DNA from: Carnegiea gigantea | Taxonomy: Eukaryota > Streptophyta > Magnoliopsida > Caryophyllales > Cactaceae | DNA: 64,000 bases | Direction: 5' to 3' | NCBI GenBank assembly: GCA_029747015.1 | Contig: JAKOGI010000445.1 | Span: 530,059-594,058 of the forward strand | Part shown: one piece after another, positions 35,341 to 46,328 of the stretch | Position numbering within the stretch: the stretch's first letter is position 1 | How the letters are laid out: each line of letters begins with the position of its first letter | The notes under the pieces: generated by a model | Told to the model about the DNA's origin: nothing | Database searches by the model: none | What the model saw: the letters and a program-made list of their open reading frames with translations, nothing else | Position numbers and translations under genes: made by a program

Positions 35341-35760
35341 TTTTATTACTGAATCAAACAATACGGTGTTAATGATATGTATACACCTATTGATAAATCA
35401 TTTGGTTTACAACACACATTTAGTACTATGTGCATGACACTATTAGTCATACAAAAGTATTTTCACCACCAAAAGGATCTTAAAATAACATTAGTTACGA
35501 ATAATTAACATTGGCAGTCATAACTAATAATTACTGACTAATTAGGGTTTCATTAGTCACCCGTACATTAGTCACCTATAACTATGATGGCTTCATTCCA
35601 TTTGCAAAACACATTTAGTACTACATGCTAAATGAAGTTAGTCACACATGACTATGTTGTTGAAGAAAACAAAATAAAAATAATTATTAGTCACTCCACC
35701 TGTAACGGGAAGTTAATCCTCAAGCATTATGACATATGCGACATTAATAATTCTGGGCCT
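35341..35760. repeat. TTAGTCAC-rich repeat block, right of FAR1-like pseudogene
   Basis: It shares long stretches with 45120-45500, for example 'catttagtactatgtg', 'tgactaattagggtttcatt' and 'gcttcattccatttgcaaa'. TTAGTCAC and its variants recur. It is a single copy of the unit tandemly repeated at 44462-45510. Confidence 0.75.
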
Positions 35761-36760
35761 GAGTTTTTGGAGCCAATATTTTAGTACCTCAAAATTTAGT
35801 GACTGAATTTTTAGATACACTCCGTATTTTCTTGACCGCTGAAACTTTTGAAATTTGCATTCTTAACCCCAGTCCTTAAAAACTTATTTTCGAAAATTTT
35901 AATTTTGTGCATGTGTAATTTCTCTGATGAGTACTATTCGAGGCCCTCTTTCAATTTGGATCAGAGCTACATGAACAAAAATAATTAACATATTAAGCTA
36001 ATCAACTATATTTAATGCTTAAATCATCATCTTCTTGTCTTGCCCCTAATTATTCACATATTGTACACTCACTAGAAGGAGCCATATTAGTAGCACCTCA
36101 ACTAAACCATACCATCGATATAGTTTTTGAATTAAAGGTCGAGTTAGCAAAAATTAAGATTGAAGTTAACGAGATTAAGAAGCAATTGTCTGTAATCCAT
36201 CTTTCTTTAATTGGTGAGATTAGACCTAGTAAAAAATTTGGTTTAAGCGTTAGTACTCAATTTCAGCATAAACTAGTGTTAGGCTCATGCTTCACATGGA
36301 TTGTTATAATTTTCTTGTTGAACAAATCTCCATATGATAAATCAACATATTTATAATAAATATATTGTTGGGCAAAACTCTTACTCATGTCTTCCAAAAT
36401 AAATTAATATTTTGATAAATAGAGTCTAGAAGTCCAATTTTTTTTGGTTAATAACTGAAGTATACACAGTTAAACCCATGGTATTGTTCAATCTAATTTA
36501 CGAAAAAAGGTAATTTTAATTGTACTTATTTATAACGGATTATTTGAAATATTTAATGAATCCATTTTTCGGTTAATTATGAATGTACCAATCCCATTGA
36601 TTTATACTAAGTCTTGAAATACTGCTTGCATTCATTCTAATTATTCTTGAATTACTACATATTTACTAAATGACATCTCCTTTATTATTGCTATTAATCA
36701 GAGTATTATTCATTAAAAAACTAAAATATCTCTTAGTTATAAAGTTTCATTAAAAAAATG
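35761..36760 (+). other. unassigned stretch with one possible small ORF (36015-36356)
   Basis: The plus frame 36015-36356 encodes 113 residues. Residues about 33-58 (DIVFELKVELAKIKIEVNEI and the residues that follow) form a plausible coiled coil. No family is recognised. It lies between the FAR1-related repeats and the decayed caulimovirid region; coiled-coil virion-associated proteins exist in some caulimovirids, but nothing else links it to one. The rest is AT-rich and featureless. Confidence 0.25.
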
Positions 36761-36761
36761 G

Positions 36762-37860
36762 ATCCAGGCATGCATAATAAGTTAAAAGAAGAAGCCTCGA
36801 TTACAAATATCCATTAGGTACAAAAGTTTGATTTAAAAAAATTCAAAATCATCAATTAATATCATCAAAATGCTAAGGAGAATCAAAGTGTTTGTAGTCA
36901 TTATGCACATTCTTAATTAATATTAGGATTATGACTAAAACTAAAACCTTTTCTTTGGCGATCTAAAATATTTGTAAATATATATTATGAACTATAATAA
37001 AATAGTTATTTTCAATCCTATGTCTAAAAAAATGGTATTTATATATTCTTGACTCATGATTTTATCATTTTTATTTTTATGATGTTAAGATTATGAATAC
37101 AAGATTTGTATAAGGTTCTAAAAAAACCTCAGTCCTATTAAAAAAAAAAAAAGGGAGAGAGAAACTAAACTTATCATCTTAATAACTTTTCCAATATCTC
37201 AACAAACATCTAGTCATTTTTTATGTATCTCCATCATAATATTACTAAATCAATAAACTATCCAACACTCAAAACATAATAAGAGTAATAAATTCCTCTG
37301 AAAAAAAATAATATAAGTATAAAATATAAAATAAAAATATTTTATGAAAACAACCTTCCTCCACAAATTATGAAAAGTAATTTTTGGATGTTAGCACCAA
37401 CTTGGCCTATTACTCTTAAAGCATATTTTCGTAAGGCTTTCTTTTTATGCAGGGAGAAAAGCTGAATTATTGGAGCTAATCCATGCAAAATAGGTTAAAA
37501 GAAGAAGTCACAGTTACAAATATTGATAGTTACAAAAGTTTGACTAAAAAATTAAAGTGTCATTAATCAATATCTTCAAAATGTTAAAAAAGAATCAAAG
37601 AGCTAATAGTTATTTTACCAATTCTCGAAAACTAACACTAAGACTAAAATTTAAACCATTTTTTTGGGCGAACTAAATATTTGTAAATATACATTAATGA
37701 AACTATGATGAAATAATTAATTGAAATGATAATTTTTTAAAATAATATTTGTAATATTCTTGACCCACGATTTTCCCATTTTCTATATTTATAGTATCAA
37801 GATTATGAATATAGAATGTGTACATATCTAAGAAGATACCAATTCTTATTTTTTTCCAAA
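36762..37860 (+). repeat. pair of diverged direct repeats, ~380 bp each
   Basis: Sequence at 36762-37140 recurs at 37472-37860 in the same order and orientation. Shared landmarks are 'ttaaaagaagaag', 'caaaagtttga', 'atatttgtaaatata', 'attcttgac' and 'aagattatgaata'. The copies are about 710 bp apart and heavily diverged. They sit just left of the caulimovirid copy and could be duplicated intergenic viral DNA or an unrelated transposon. Confidence 0.7.
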
Positions 37861-38449
37861 AAAAGAAAACTCAAAACATAAAATTGGACTTGTAATTTTA
37901 AGCATTTCCCAAATACAAAATTAAACCTATAGGTTGAATGCCTATATTAATTTGATCTAATTACTTTTGCTAATAAGTCTTAATTAATGCCTTAATCAAT
38001 ATTTCAAAAAAGAAAAAAGAAAAAATACTTATATCCAATGAGTGATTGTCAAGTGTCTAAACATTATGTGATCAATCAATTTTAAGTATAGTTAGATAAA
38101 TATCCTTTCCAAAACCCAAAAAGCAAAAATTCATTTCCTTTGCATGATATAAAAATTCAAAAAGAAGTATGAGAAAAATCAATTAAAAAATCATCTAAAA
38201 AGGCAGAGAAAGAAGAGGATAGAGTATAAGTAGCATAATATTGAGAAATTACTGAATATGTTCGATAAAGAAAATTCAGAAGAATTAAATAAAATCATGG
38301 GTGCAATAAGTCATGAATAAGATGTATTATCTAATGATAATGAAGAGACAAATAACTAATGTCTAGTTAGAAGAAAAAATGTATCAGCAGATGATCCTAA
38401 TTAAATTAGAGGTTCTTAATATTGTACCTTTGAAAGAAATTAGAAGTAA

Positions 38450-39570
38450 ACAAGATAAAAAAATTATGGTAAAATGGTATTTGAGGATGAAATCAATGAG
38501 ATGGGAGAAGAACTCAACATAAACGAAATCGAGTCCAATCTAATTAATAATATAATCTCAAAACTTGAACAGTTTGGTAAATCATCTAGAAGAAATACCC
38601 ATTTCATGAAACCTAGGTACGTTCTAGCAGGACATACAACCAATTTTTCCTTTGAGTTCATCCCAAGGAAATTTGAATACCACATAGATTGCAGAAAATT
38701 TCTTAAATTATATCGAACATAGTTTTTCTGGCTCATTGTTGGTTGGTATGACTCATTAGATGCAAAAAGTAAAAATGTATTAAGAATGATGGAAACACCA
38801 GCTGCTATGTTCAAAAAATTATGTAAGAAAATCAAAACTGAATTTATCAGATCTAAACATGACTCCGAAAAAAAACCTAGAGAATGACAAAAAAAGATTA
38901 ATAACATAGAATTATGAGGTATGAGATATTTAGAGAATTATATTACTGAATTTAGTTAATATTATTACAAAATTAGGTATAATTAAACCAATCTTGGTAT
39001 GTTTTATGACAAATTATAATATCCGATCAATTTTATAATCAATGAAAAATATATTGCATGGCTTGAGAAAGTAGAGGTCATTGATACCCTTAGTACAAGA
39101 ATCTCTTATCTAAGAAAATGGGTCAATGATCAATGTCTCAATCTCCAAAAACAAAAGAAAATGAAAAAATAATTTCTACCTAGTTGGGATAATCCTCACT
39201 GATGAGGAAAGGAACACGAGGGGAGAAGAAAAAAGAAATGTTATAAGAAAAAAGAGCTTTAACAAGCCTAAGAAACAAAGATTTTTTAGAAAATTCGCTT
39301 ATTGTCTTGCTGGGAAAAACAAATGCAGGTGTTTTATGGTAAAAGTAGGGCATTATGCAAATGAATGCAAAATAAGGAAGAATAACAAACTTATTGAAAC
39401 TTTGGATAGTCCAGATTATTTTGAGCTTAGCCAGAAAAAAGCATTAGATCTACCCCTAAAAAACAATAAGGGAATTGTTTAGATTCTACTAGAAGATGAA
39501 TATGAAGAAAGTGATTACGAAGAAACTAGTCATATAATGAAAAGTAGCTCAATTAGTCTTAGTGATCTTT
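38450..39570 (+). pseudogene. caulimovirid coat protein-like remnant
   Basis: The first part is acidic (EDEINEMGEELNINEIESN, from about 38480). A basic stretch (KRSFNKPKKQRFFRKF) precedes a degenerate zinc knuckle at about 39320-39370 that still shows GHYANEC. The CX2C part is altered to CRC. An acidic tail follows. Acidic N-terminus, lysine-rich region, CCHC knuckle and acidic tail is the usual plan of caulimovirid coat proteins. Several stops break the frame, including one before 38730 and one near 39480. Confidence 0.65.
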
Positions 39571-39599
39571 AAGGAGAAGAATTTATTATAGATAATGAG

Positions 39600-40390
39600 A
39601 ATGTAAACGTCCTAGGAGGCTAGGTCCTTCCTATAATTCAGAGCGTCATGATCTATAAAAAATTCATCTTTCAATTGAAGAGTGATTATATATGCAAAAT
39701 AATGGAAGGAGATTTAGAGATAAAAGACTGTGAGTATGATGTGGGAGAAGTTAATCTGATTAATTGAAAAAAATCCTTAAGCATAACAGAGATAGAAAGT
39801 ACATGTATATTCATGTTGGAAGTGTTCATATACAAATTACTCCCTTTACAATATTCTGACAAAGATATTGATCTTTATACTTTGCTCTGTGATATCAAGC
39901 ATACCAAACTTAATAACCAAATTATCATGGGGATTAAAACTAATTTATATAATGGATCTGTAGGATTCAATTGCCAACTTGGACATCAAAAGAGGAGGGT
40001 ACCTACTAAGAATATTTTGGAAAATAATCTACGAACTAGATAATACTATAAACCCAAAGACTAAAATAACAATGATAGAGGTAAAAAAATTTAAAAGTCC
40101 TACTCCTATGCAAAAAATCCAAAGGACAAAATCCAATCCTCAGGAGATAAAGAGTGATAGGTTATACATATCTAGCTTTGCCAATCCCACAAAAATTAAT
40201 AAGAAAAATGTAACAAAAATTGATGAGAATGGTAAAATTACCATACAACTCCAATTATTAAGAACCATGAGTGCAAGATCAGAATGAGGAGAGAAGTCTT
40301 TATTAGCTAAAGCAGAGTTTAAAGAAGATGATACAATTAGTATGATTAGTGAAATGACTGGAATGAGTTTTGAATCGCAAGCCATAGCGT
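39600..40390 (+). pseudogene. probable caulimovirid movement protein remnant
   Basis: Between the coat and protease zones, the frame at 39813-40043 reads DKDIDLYTLLCDIKHTKLNN then GIKTNLYNGSVGFN. This resembles the central part of 30K-type movement proteins, which line plasmodesmal tubules. A frameshift leads into a Lys- and Pro-rich tail (39979-40287). Assignment rests mainly on position and this short match. Confidence 0.45.
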
Positions 40391-40482
40391 AGATCGAAGT
40401 ATGAATCTAGATAGAAAAGTCATTGGGAACAAAACAAGAATTGTTAGTGAGTCAATCTACAAGGATGAATTAGTAAAAAAAT

Positions 40483-40878
40483 ATGAATATGGAGATATAC
40501 TATGAAGTCACCAACATAAATGCTAATGGCAATTATATCCTAATAAATGTATGCTTAGAGGAATATAATATATATAAATTATGTATCTACATCGATAGTG
40601 GTTGTTGTGTTTGTTTTAGAAAAAGATCATTATTTCTAGAATTTATATGGGAAAAAGCTAAGAACCTGTTGCAAGTAAGGATAGCTGATAATAGCATAAT
40701 GAGCCATAATAAAACCATAGAAAGATTATCTATAGAAATAGGAGGAGTCCAGCGTATTATACCAGTTCTATACACCACTGATCAACCCTCTCATGATATG
40801 ATTATTCGAAATAATTTTCAGAGGTTATGTTCTCCATGCACACAAACCATAAACCAAATAATATTTACAATGAGTTGA
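40483..40878 (+). pseudogene. caulimovirid aspartic protease remnant
   Basis: 131-residue open stretch with the active-site motif IYIDSGC at about residues 43-49. Then come RIADNSIM, RLSIEIGG and DMIIRNNFQRL, a pattern typical of the protease at the head of the caulimovirid RT polyprotein. The enzyme would release mature coat protein and RT. The stop at 40876-40878 separates it from the RT zone, so the polyprotein is broken. Confidence 0.8.
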
Positions 40879-41299
40879 AAAATTAATCAAGACTTACACT
40901 CATAAGAAGATTGAGTTTATACGCAGCCAGCATGGTGAGAAGGTGATACCCGCACAATGTAAGATAGCATTAACAATCTCACTACTTCAGTTATCTATTA
41001 AAAAGCAAATTGCTAAACAACACGAGCAATTATAGAAAGAACTATAGTTTGATAATCCTCTAAGATTTTTGGATAAAGACACGATATTTGCAAAAATTAC
41101 TTTGTTAAATCCCAACACCATTATCCGAGTCAAATACTGGTGTATACACACTAGGATATCCAAGAATCTGATAAGCAAATCAAAAAGCTGTTAGAATAAT
41201 AAGCAAATCAAAGAGTTATTAGATAAATGGTTAATCAGAAACAGTAAGAGTCCTTATACTAGTCCCACTTTTATGATAAGAAATCATGCTGAAAAGAGA

Positions 41300-42440
41300 A
41301 GAGAAAAGAGAAAAAGGTAGAATGGCAATCAACTACAAAAAGCTAAATGGCAATACTATATTTGATAGTTATTATATTCCTAACAAAACAATTCTTTTCG
41401 ATAGAATTCAAGGAGTCTCGAAAATGGATTGCAAAAACGGATACTGGTAGATAAAAATGGATGAAGAAAGCATTTCTTTAGCTACATTTAGTGCCCCTCG
41501 ATGACATTATGAGTGGTAGTAATGCCATTTGGTTTTAAAAATACACCTCAAATATTTCAAAAAAGAGAGGATAACATCTTCAAAGATCTTAATCATTGCT
41601 GTCTAGTTTACATCGACGATATCCTTGTCTTTTCCAAGACTATAGAGCAACATAAAGATGACATTCTAGCTGTCACCCAAAGATGCATTGATCATGGTAT
41701 TATTCTTGATAAGAACAAGTGCACTTATGCTGTACAAAAAAAATGAGTTTTTAGGCCTAGAAATAATAGCGGAATAAATCATCCTACAAAAGCATATTCT
41801 AGGAAAAGTAGAAAAATTTTCTGAAAAGATTGAAGATAGGAAGCAATTAGAAAGGTTTCTTGGATGTCTTGCCTATGCTTCCAATTTTATTAAATATCTA
41901 GCTAAATTAAGAAAACCCTTGCAACAAAAACTTAAGGAAGAGGTAAGTTGGACACGAGCCCCTATTGATTTAAGGATTGTTCAAAACTTCAAAAAGATGT
42001 GTAAAAATTCTCATGTTCTTAATTTATCTAATGAAGGAGATAATTTAATTCTTAAGACAAATGCTCACAATGAGCACTGGAGTGCGGTACTCAAATCAAA
42101 GAAGGAGAAAAACTTTATAAGTATTGCAGTTGGAGTTTTAATAAAACAGAATGCAACTATCCCATAATGAAAAAGAAATTCCTGTAGTCATACGAGGAAT
42201 TGAAAAGTTCTTAATCTTTTTAGCTCGAAAACATTTTCTTATTCGAACTGATTGTAATGACGTACTTGATTTTATGAAAAAGAATTTATCAAATATGCAA
42301 GCGCAAGGACGACTTATGCATTAGCAACTATTGCTTAACTAGTTTTTTTTCTTTATTGAACAAATACAGGGATCGAAAAATTTTCTGGCAGATAGTTTAC
42401 TTTGTGAGCTTGCCAATGGTGATCATTAGAATGGAACTCC
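41300..42440 (+). pseudogene. caulimovirid reverse transcriptase and RNase H remnant
   Basis: RT pieces lie in changing frames. MDCKNGYWQIKMDE is near 41425-41466 and VVMPFGFKNTPQIFQK from 41513. The catalytic box YIDDIL has Asp codons at 41615-41620. Then comes a connection segment with RFLGCLAYASNFIKYLAKLR (about 41855-41915). The RNase H zone shows ILKTNAHNEHWSAVLK and, in another frame, FLIRTDCNDVLDF and IQGSKNFLADSL up to about 42400. Stops near 41440, 41740 and 42170 and several frame changes inactivate it. RNase H then the next frame without integrase distinguishes it from a gypsy retrotransposon. Confidence 0.85.
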
Positions 42441-42559
42441 TGCCGGAAAAGGAGAAAATCCAAAATAAAACATCATTACTACTAGAACTGGTTTCTCTTT
42501 ATAGTAGAATCCTTATGAATATTTTGGAATTCCATATAAGAAGTAGATCATAATTTGGT

Positions 42560-43390
42560 ATGTTATTTTCTTCCTATCTAATAGAACAAATATTCAACAT
42601 TTTAGAATTACAAATAAATTACCTCAGGTGTCCTTATGATATTCAAAAAAAAATAAGTTTCCATATTCAAGAAAAATGGTTCAACGACTAGTAAGCATCC
42701 TACATTGACTACTATCATAATTATTCTTATAATATTTGAGTCATGGAGTACCTACAATCTTTTTTCTGATAAATCTAGAGTTGGTATTGTTAAATTTCCA
42801 GCGAATTCAATCTCTCCGAATGACCCCATCATGAAAGCCTGTGAATATGGAATGATAGCTTACCTCCTGAAAATCCCAGACCTAAAGAACCCATTCTTTT
42901 CGAGATTAACTAAGTTCAACAATGCATCTTTAAAAGGATCCATTGGGTTCTCACATCCCCTGATGGTCCAACAAAATTGCATACAGTAGAAGTCCGTATG
43001 TCGAGGTACATTATGCAATAATCGAATATGAAAATGGCAATGTCAAACGAGGCCATTATCTTGTTCAATTAGTTGATTTAGACGATCCCAATGATCAATG
43101 TCAAAAATGGTTTCTAGAATGATAAGAAGTAGTTAGTGATCTTGTCTTATCAAGAGCCATCGATTTTTACAACATTTATCATCAAATGTAGGCATTGATT
43201 GAACAAGGGAGAACACTAATGCATTGTGGTAACACTACTTTCATTTATCACAATGATTTCAGCAAATACATGAAGGTAGAAGGAGCTACTTTAGAAGATG
43301 TCTTTGATTATCTCTTTGAAGTTGGAGCTGAAAAATTCTTATCAGAAAAAGAAAAGAAATATCTTCATGAATTATTTGAAAAATGAGATC
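42560..43390 (+). pseudogene. last caulimovirid frame, possibly transactivator/inclusion-body protein
   Basis: Several fragments lie between RNase H and the promoter-like end, for example GIVKFPANSISPNDPIMKA (42783-42839) and HCGNTTFIYHNDFSKYMKVE (43219-43278). The position fits the transactivator/viroplasmin frame of caulimovirids, but I cannot point to a diagnostic motif. Stops occur at about 42988 and 43125. Confidence 0.4.
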
Positions 43391-43559
43391 TAGAGCATCT
43401 TGATGAGAATTTCAAAATTATCTGGATAATGATGGACTAGAAGACATTATTAGAGATGAAGGCATGTAGTGGATGACTAGTCTTGTCAACATCAAGTGCT
43501 ATGAAAAAGTTATTACACCATTATTGTATTTTGTCAAGTGTTAAGTCAGACAAATAAGA

Positions 43560-43760
43560 CCACCTATTGTAGCAATGTGAAGGTAGCTATAGTCATATGA
43601 AAATATCAGTGTGTACTATAGCTATTAGGGCATTCTATGTAGTCCCACTCCTTTATAAAATGAGAAGCTAAGTGCCGAGAAGGGAAACAACCATCTAAGC
43701 ATACTTGAGCAAAAGAGAAAGCAAAAGAGAAATCGGAAATCTCTATTTCTCTATGACCAA
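43560..43760 (+). promoter_or_regulatory. caulimovirid-like promoter segment
   Basis: TTATAAAATGAGAAG at about 43653-43667 follows the last frame at the place where caulimovirids have the promoter of the full-length RNA. A purine-rich leader (GAAGGGAAACAACC, then AAAGAGAAAGC) follows. The assignment is by position and sequence type only. Confidence 0.4.
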
Positions 43761-44461
43761 GCATCTTTGATTATCTTATTAATTTAAGTCCCTCTTCAAT
43801 CTTTCCATTATAATATTTTTACTTTCAAGCTTTCAAAAAAGAAGTTTCCCAATAGGTAACAATATTCAATCGAACCTTGCCATTGTCCTTGAAAATATGA
43901 ACAACTTGATTAGTGACTTCGGTCCAAGGTAGGAAACGAAACGAATCTATGTTATACTTGATCTAAGGAAGGTGTAGTTGAGATTAGTAATCTCTATTAA
44001 CTGGAAGCTGGAGGAACATCAGGGTCTGATGTTGTTTAGATAACGGTTAAAACTCTCTAATTAAGCTTTACTATGTTGGTAAGCATGGTAGGCTTATAAT
44101 CACATAAAATATAATAATTATGGTATAAGTAGGAGATTGTGATAACTAGTACTAGTAAATCATTATAATAAGTTTAATAATTTAAAATAAGTATATTTCT
44201 TGAAAGAAACCCTAAAAATAGTCTATTTGCATCTTTTACCCAATAATGGGGTCTTTCTATAATTTCAAAAAGTTTTGGGTCAAAAGTGAGGGAAAAAAAT
44301 AATGCGGGAGGTACTAAAAAGTTAAAATCGCTGTTCGGAAGGTAGTAAAAAATCAAGACACTAGGCCTCAGTGTACTAGAAAATTAAGTAAAAAAAGAGA
44401 GGCTCAAAAAAATCAATGACACATACGTCAAGGTACTAAAAAGCCAATTACCTGATCAGTA
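43761..44461. other. unassigned stretch between viral copy and repeat block
   Basis: AT-rich; may contain viral leader at the left. No tRNA-Met primer site was found. 'gtactaaaaag' words near 44312 and 44440 echo 'agtacctcaaaa' at 35786 on the other side of the insertion, so the right part may be FAR1-element flank. Confidence 0.35.
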
Positions 44462-45510
44462 ACATATTTGATCATACTTGACAATGTAGCCACATGCGCA
44501 AATCAAATTTACTAATATACAACTATGTTTTACATAAAATCATCTTAATTGTTTGTCATTCATCCATGCAATACGACATTCATTATGTCTAAGTTTAAAA
44601 ATCATGATTTATCATACAATTAAGAAAATTGATGGTACACAGTTGCACAATCATAACGTGATTAGTCATACAACAACATAAAATCTAGAAAGAAATTACC
44701 AATCGCATTCTTGATGTCCATAGTAATCCATGCAAAACATAATTAGTAATCTATACTATTAATGGCCCATGACATATGCATAAATAATAACCAATCACAT
44801 TCAACAGAACAATGTCCCACGTTTTAAATTAGTCACCCATAACATATGTTATTAGTCACCTATAATTATGATAGCTTCATTCCATTTGCAAGACACATTT
44901 AGTACTACATGCAAAACGAAGTTAGTCACACATTACTATGTTATTGAAGAAAACAAAATTAAACTAATTATTAGTCAACCATCAATAACATAAATAGTCT
45001 TACTTAACAATATAGGCACACATGCAAGTCAAATTTAGTAATATATGACAATCCTTTACACAATCATTTTAATTGTTTATTATTCATCCATACAGTACAG
45101 TAGTAGTTATGTCTAGGATTTCAAAATCATTTGGTCTACACCATACTTTAAGTACTATGTGACAATATTAGCCGTACATTAATACATTCATCACCAATGA
45201 ATTTTAAAATAATATTAGTTACACAAAAGTAATATAACTAGTTATGATTAATAATTAATGACTAATTAGAATTTTATTACTCATCCATACATAAGTAGCA
45301 AATACACTTTGTTATGTAAAAAAAATGATATTTAAATCAGTCACCCACAACTTATCATATTGGTCACTTATAAATATGATAGCTTCATTCCATCTACAAA
45401 ATAGATTTAGTACTATATACAAAACATTCGTAGTCATACATTACTATATTATTGACGAAAACAAAAATTAAACCGACTAATTAGGGTTTTCATATAGTTA
45501 CACCCAAACA
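44462..45510. repeat. two tandem ~520 bp units rich in TTAGTCAC
   Basis: Unit 1 starts around 44485 (CACATGCGCAAATCAAATTT) and unit 2 around 45010 (CACATGCAAGTCAAATTT), period about 525 bp. Both then show 'aattgtttgtcattcatcc'-like and 'gcttcattccatttgca'-like segments in order. A related single copy is at 35341-35760 in the same orientation, so the repeat array is split by the sequences at 35761-44461. Confidence 0.75.
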
Positions 45511-45589
45511 TATTTAACACAAAAATAAGGTTCATCCACTATCACAAGTTAAGACCAAAAAAAAGGTTACCTTCCGTTACCATAAACCG

Positions 45590-46070
45590 CCCCTTTTGTA
45601 TTTCCATCACTTCCTATTAGATTTTGATCGTTACATTTACTATCGCCATATCCATTTGCAGCATAATATGTGCAACAAAAAAAAATTCACTAGACATAAT
45701 CAAGACTCTCAAAATCTACAATTCAACAATGAATTTAAACACAATTCAACAAGGAGGTTTTATGATCCTTTCTACAAACTTTGATCGACAAGAACGACGA
45801 CGACCAAAAGATGGATGGGACAATCTTGTTTCAGCAATTGATGAAGACAGCGGTGGAGACGATGGTGAAGGTTTAATTCACATATGATGTTGTAGAGGAT
45901 GAAAGAGCAACAATGGAGTGAGCAATGAGGAGAGAGAAAATGTTATGGCATTTAATATGCATGTGTAACTCAAATGCGGACGACGAGCATCGATATTGAA
46001 TTACATGTGATACTATGGCTAATGCTTCTTATATTATGTTATCCTGAGACGGTCTTACCCAAGACTTACT
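45590..46070 (+). other. possible terminal region of the FAR1-type element
   Basis: A plus frame (45624-45887) ends in an acidic tail DEDSGGDDGEG but has no recognised domain. Sequence near 46043 (GAGACGGTCTTACCCAAGAC) is of a type often seen at edges of plant repeats. I see no proven terminal inverted repeat. Confidence 0.25.
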
Positions 46071-46328
46071 ATAGTTTTTAATATTGGTATTCATAGCCTT
46101 AAGAGAAAGGAAAAGTGTTCATTTATGCACCACTTATCACAAATAGTTGAGGTAGATCAATAAATTTTTGTTAAATGTCTTTCCTAATTTCAATTTACCC
46201 ACTTTAAATGTTTTGACTTGATAAAAATTATATAACTTAAATTAGCTTCCATTGAAAACAAAAAAGAACCCATGATAAATTTACAATGCCATGCCAAGTT
46301 TCGAACCAATGTTGAAGCCAAAAGTATT

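Larger units (their letters stand above)
38200..43760 (+). mobile_element. endogenous caulimovirid (pararetrovirus) copy, decayed
   Basis: Five coding zones follow one another on the plus strand. They are coat protein-like with a zinc knuckle, movement protein-like, aspartic protease, reverse transcriptase/RNase H, and a final unknown frame. A TATA-bearing segment comes last. The order coat-movement-protease-RT is that of cavemovirus and solendovirus genomes, and no integrase is present. Every zone is broken by stops or frameshifts, so no virus protein could be made. Integration presumably occurred by illegitimate repair, as caulimovirids do not encode integrase. No second, tandem copy is seen. 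Confidence 0.82.
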
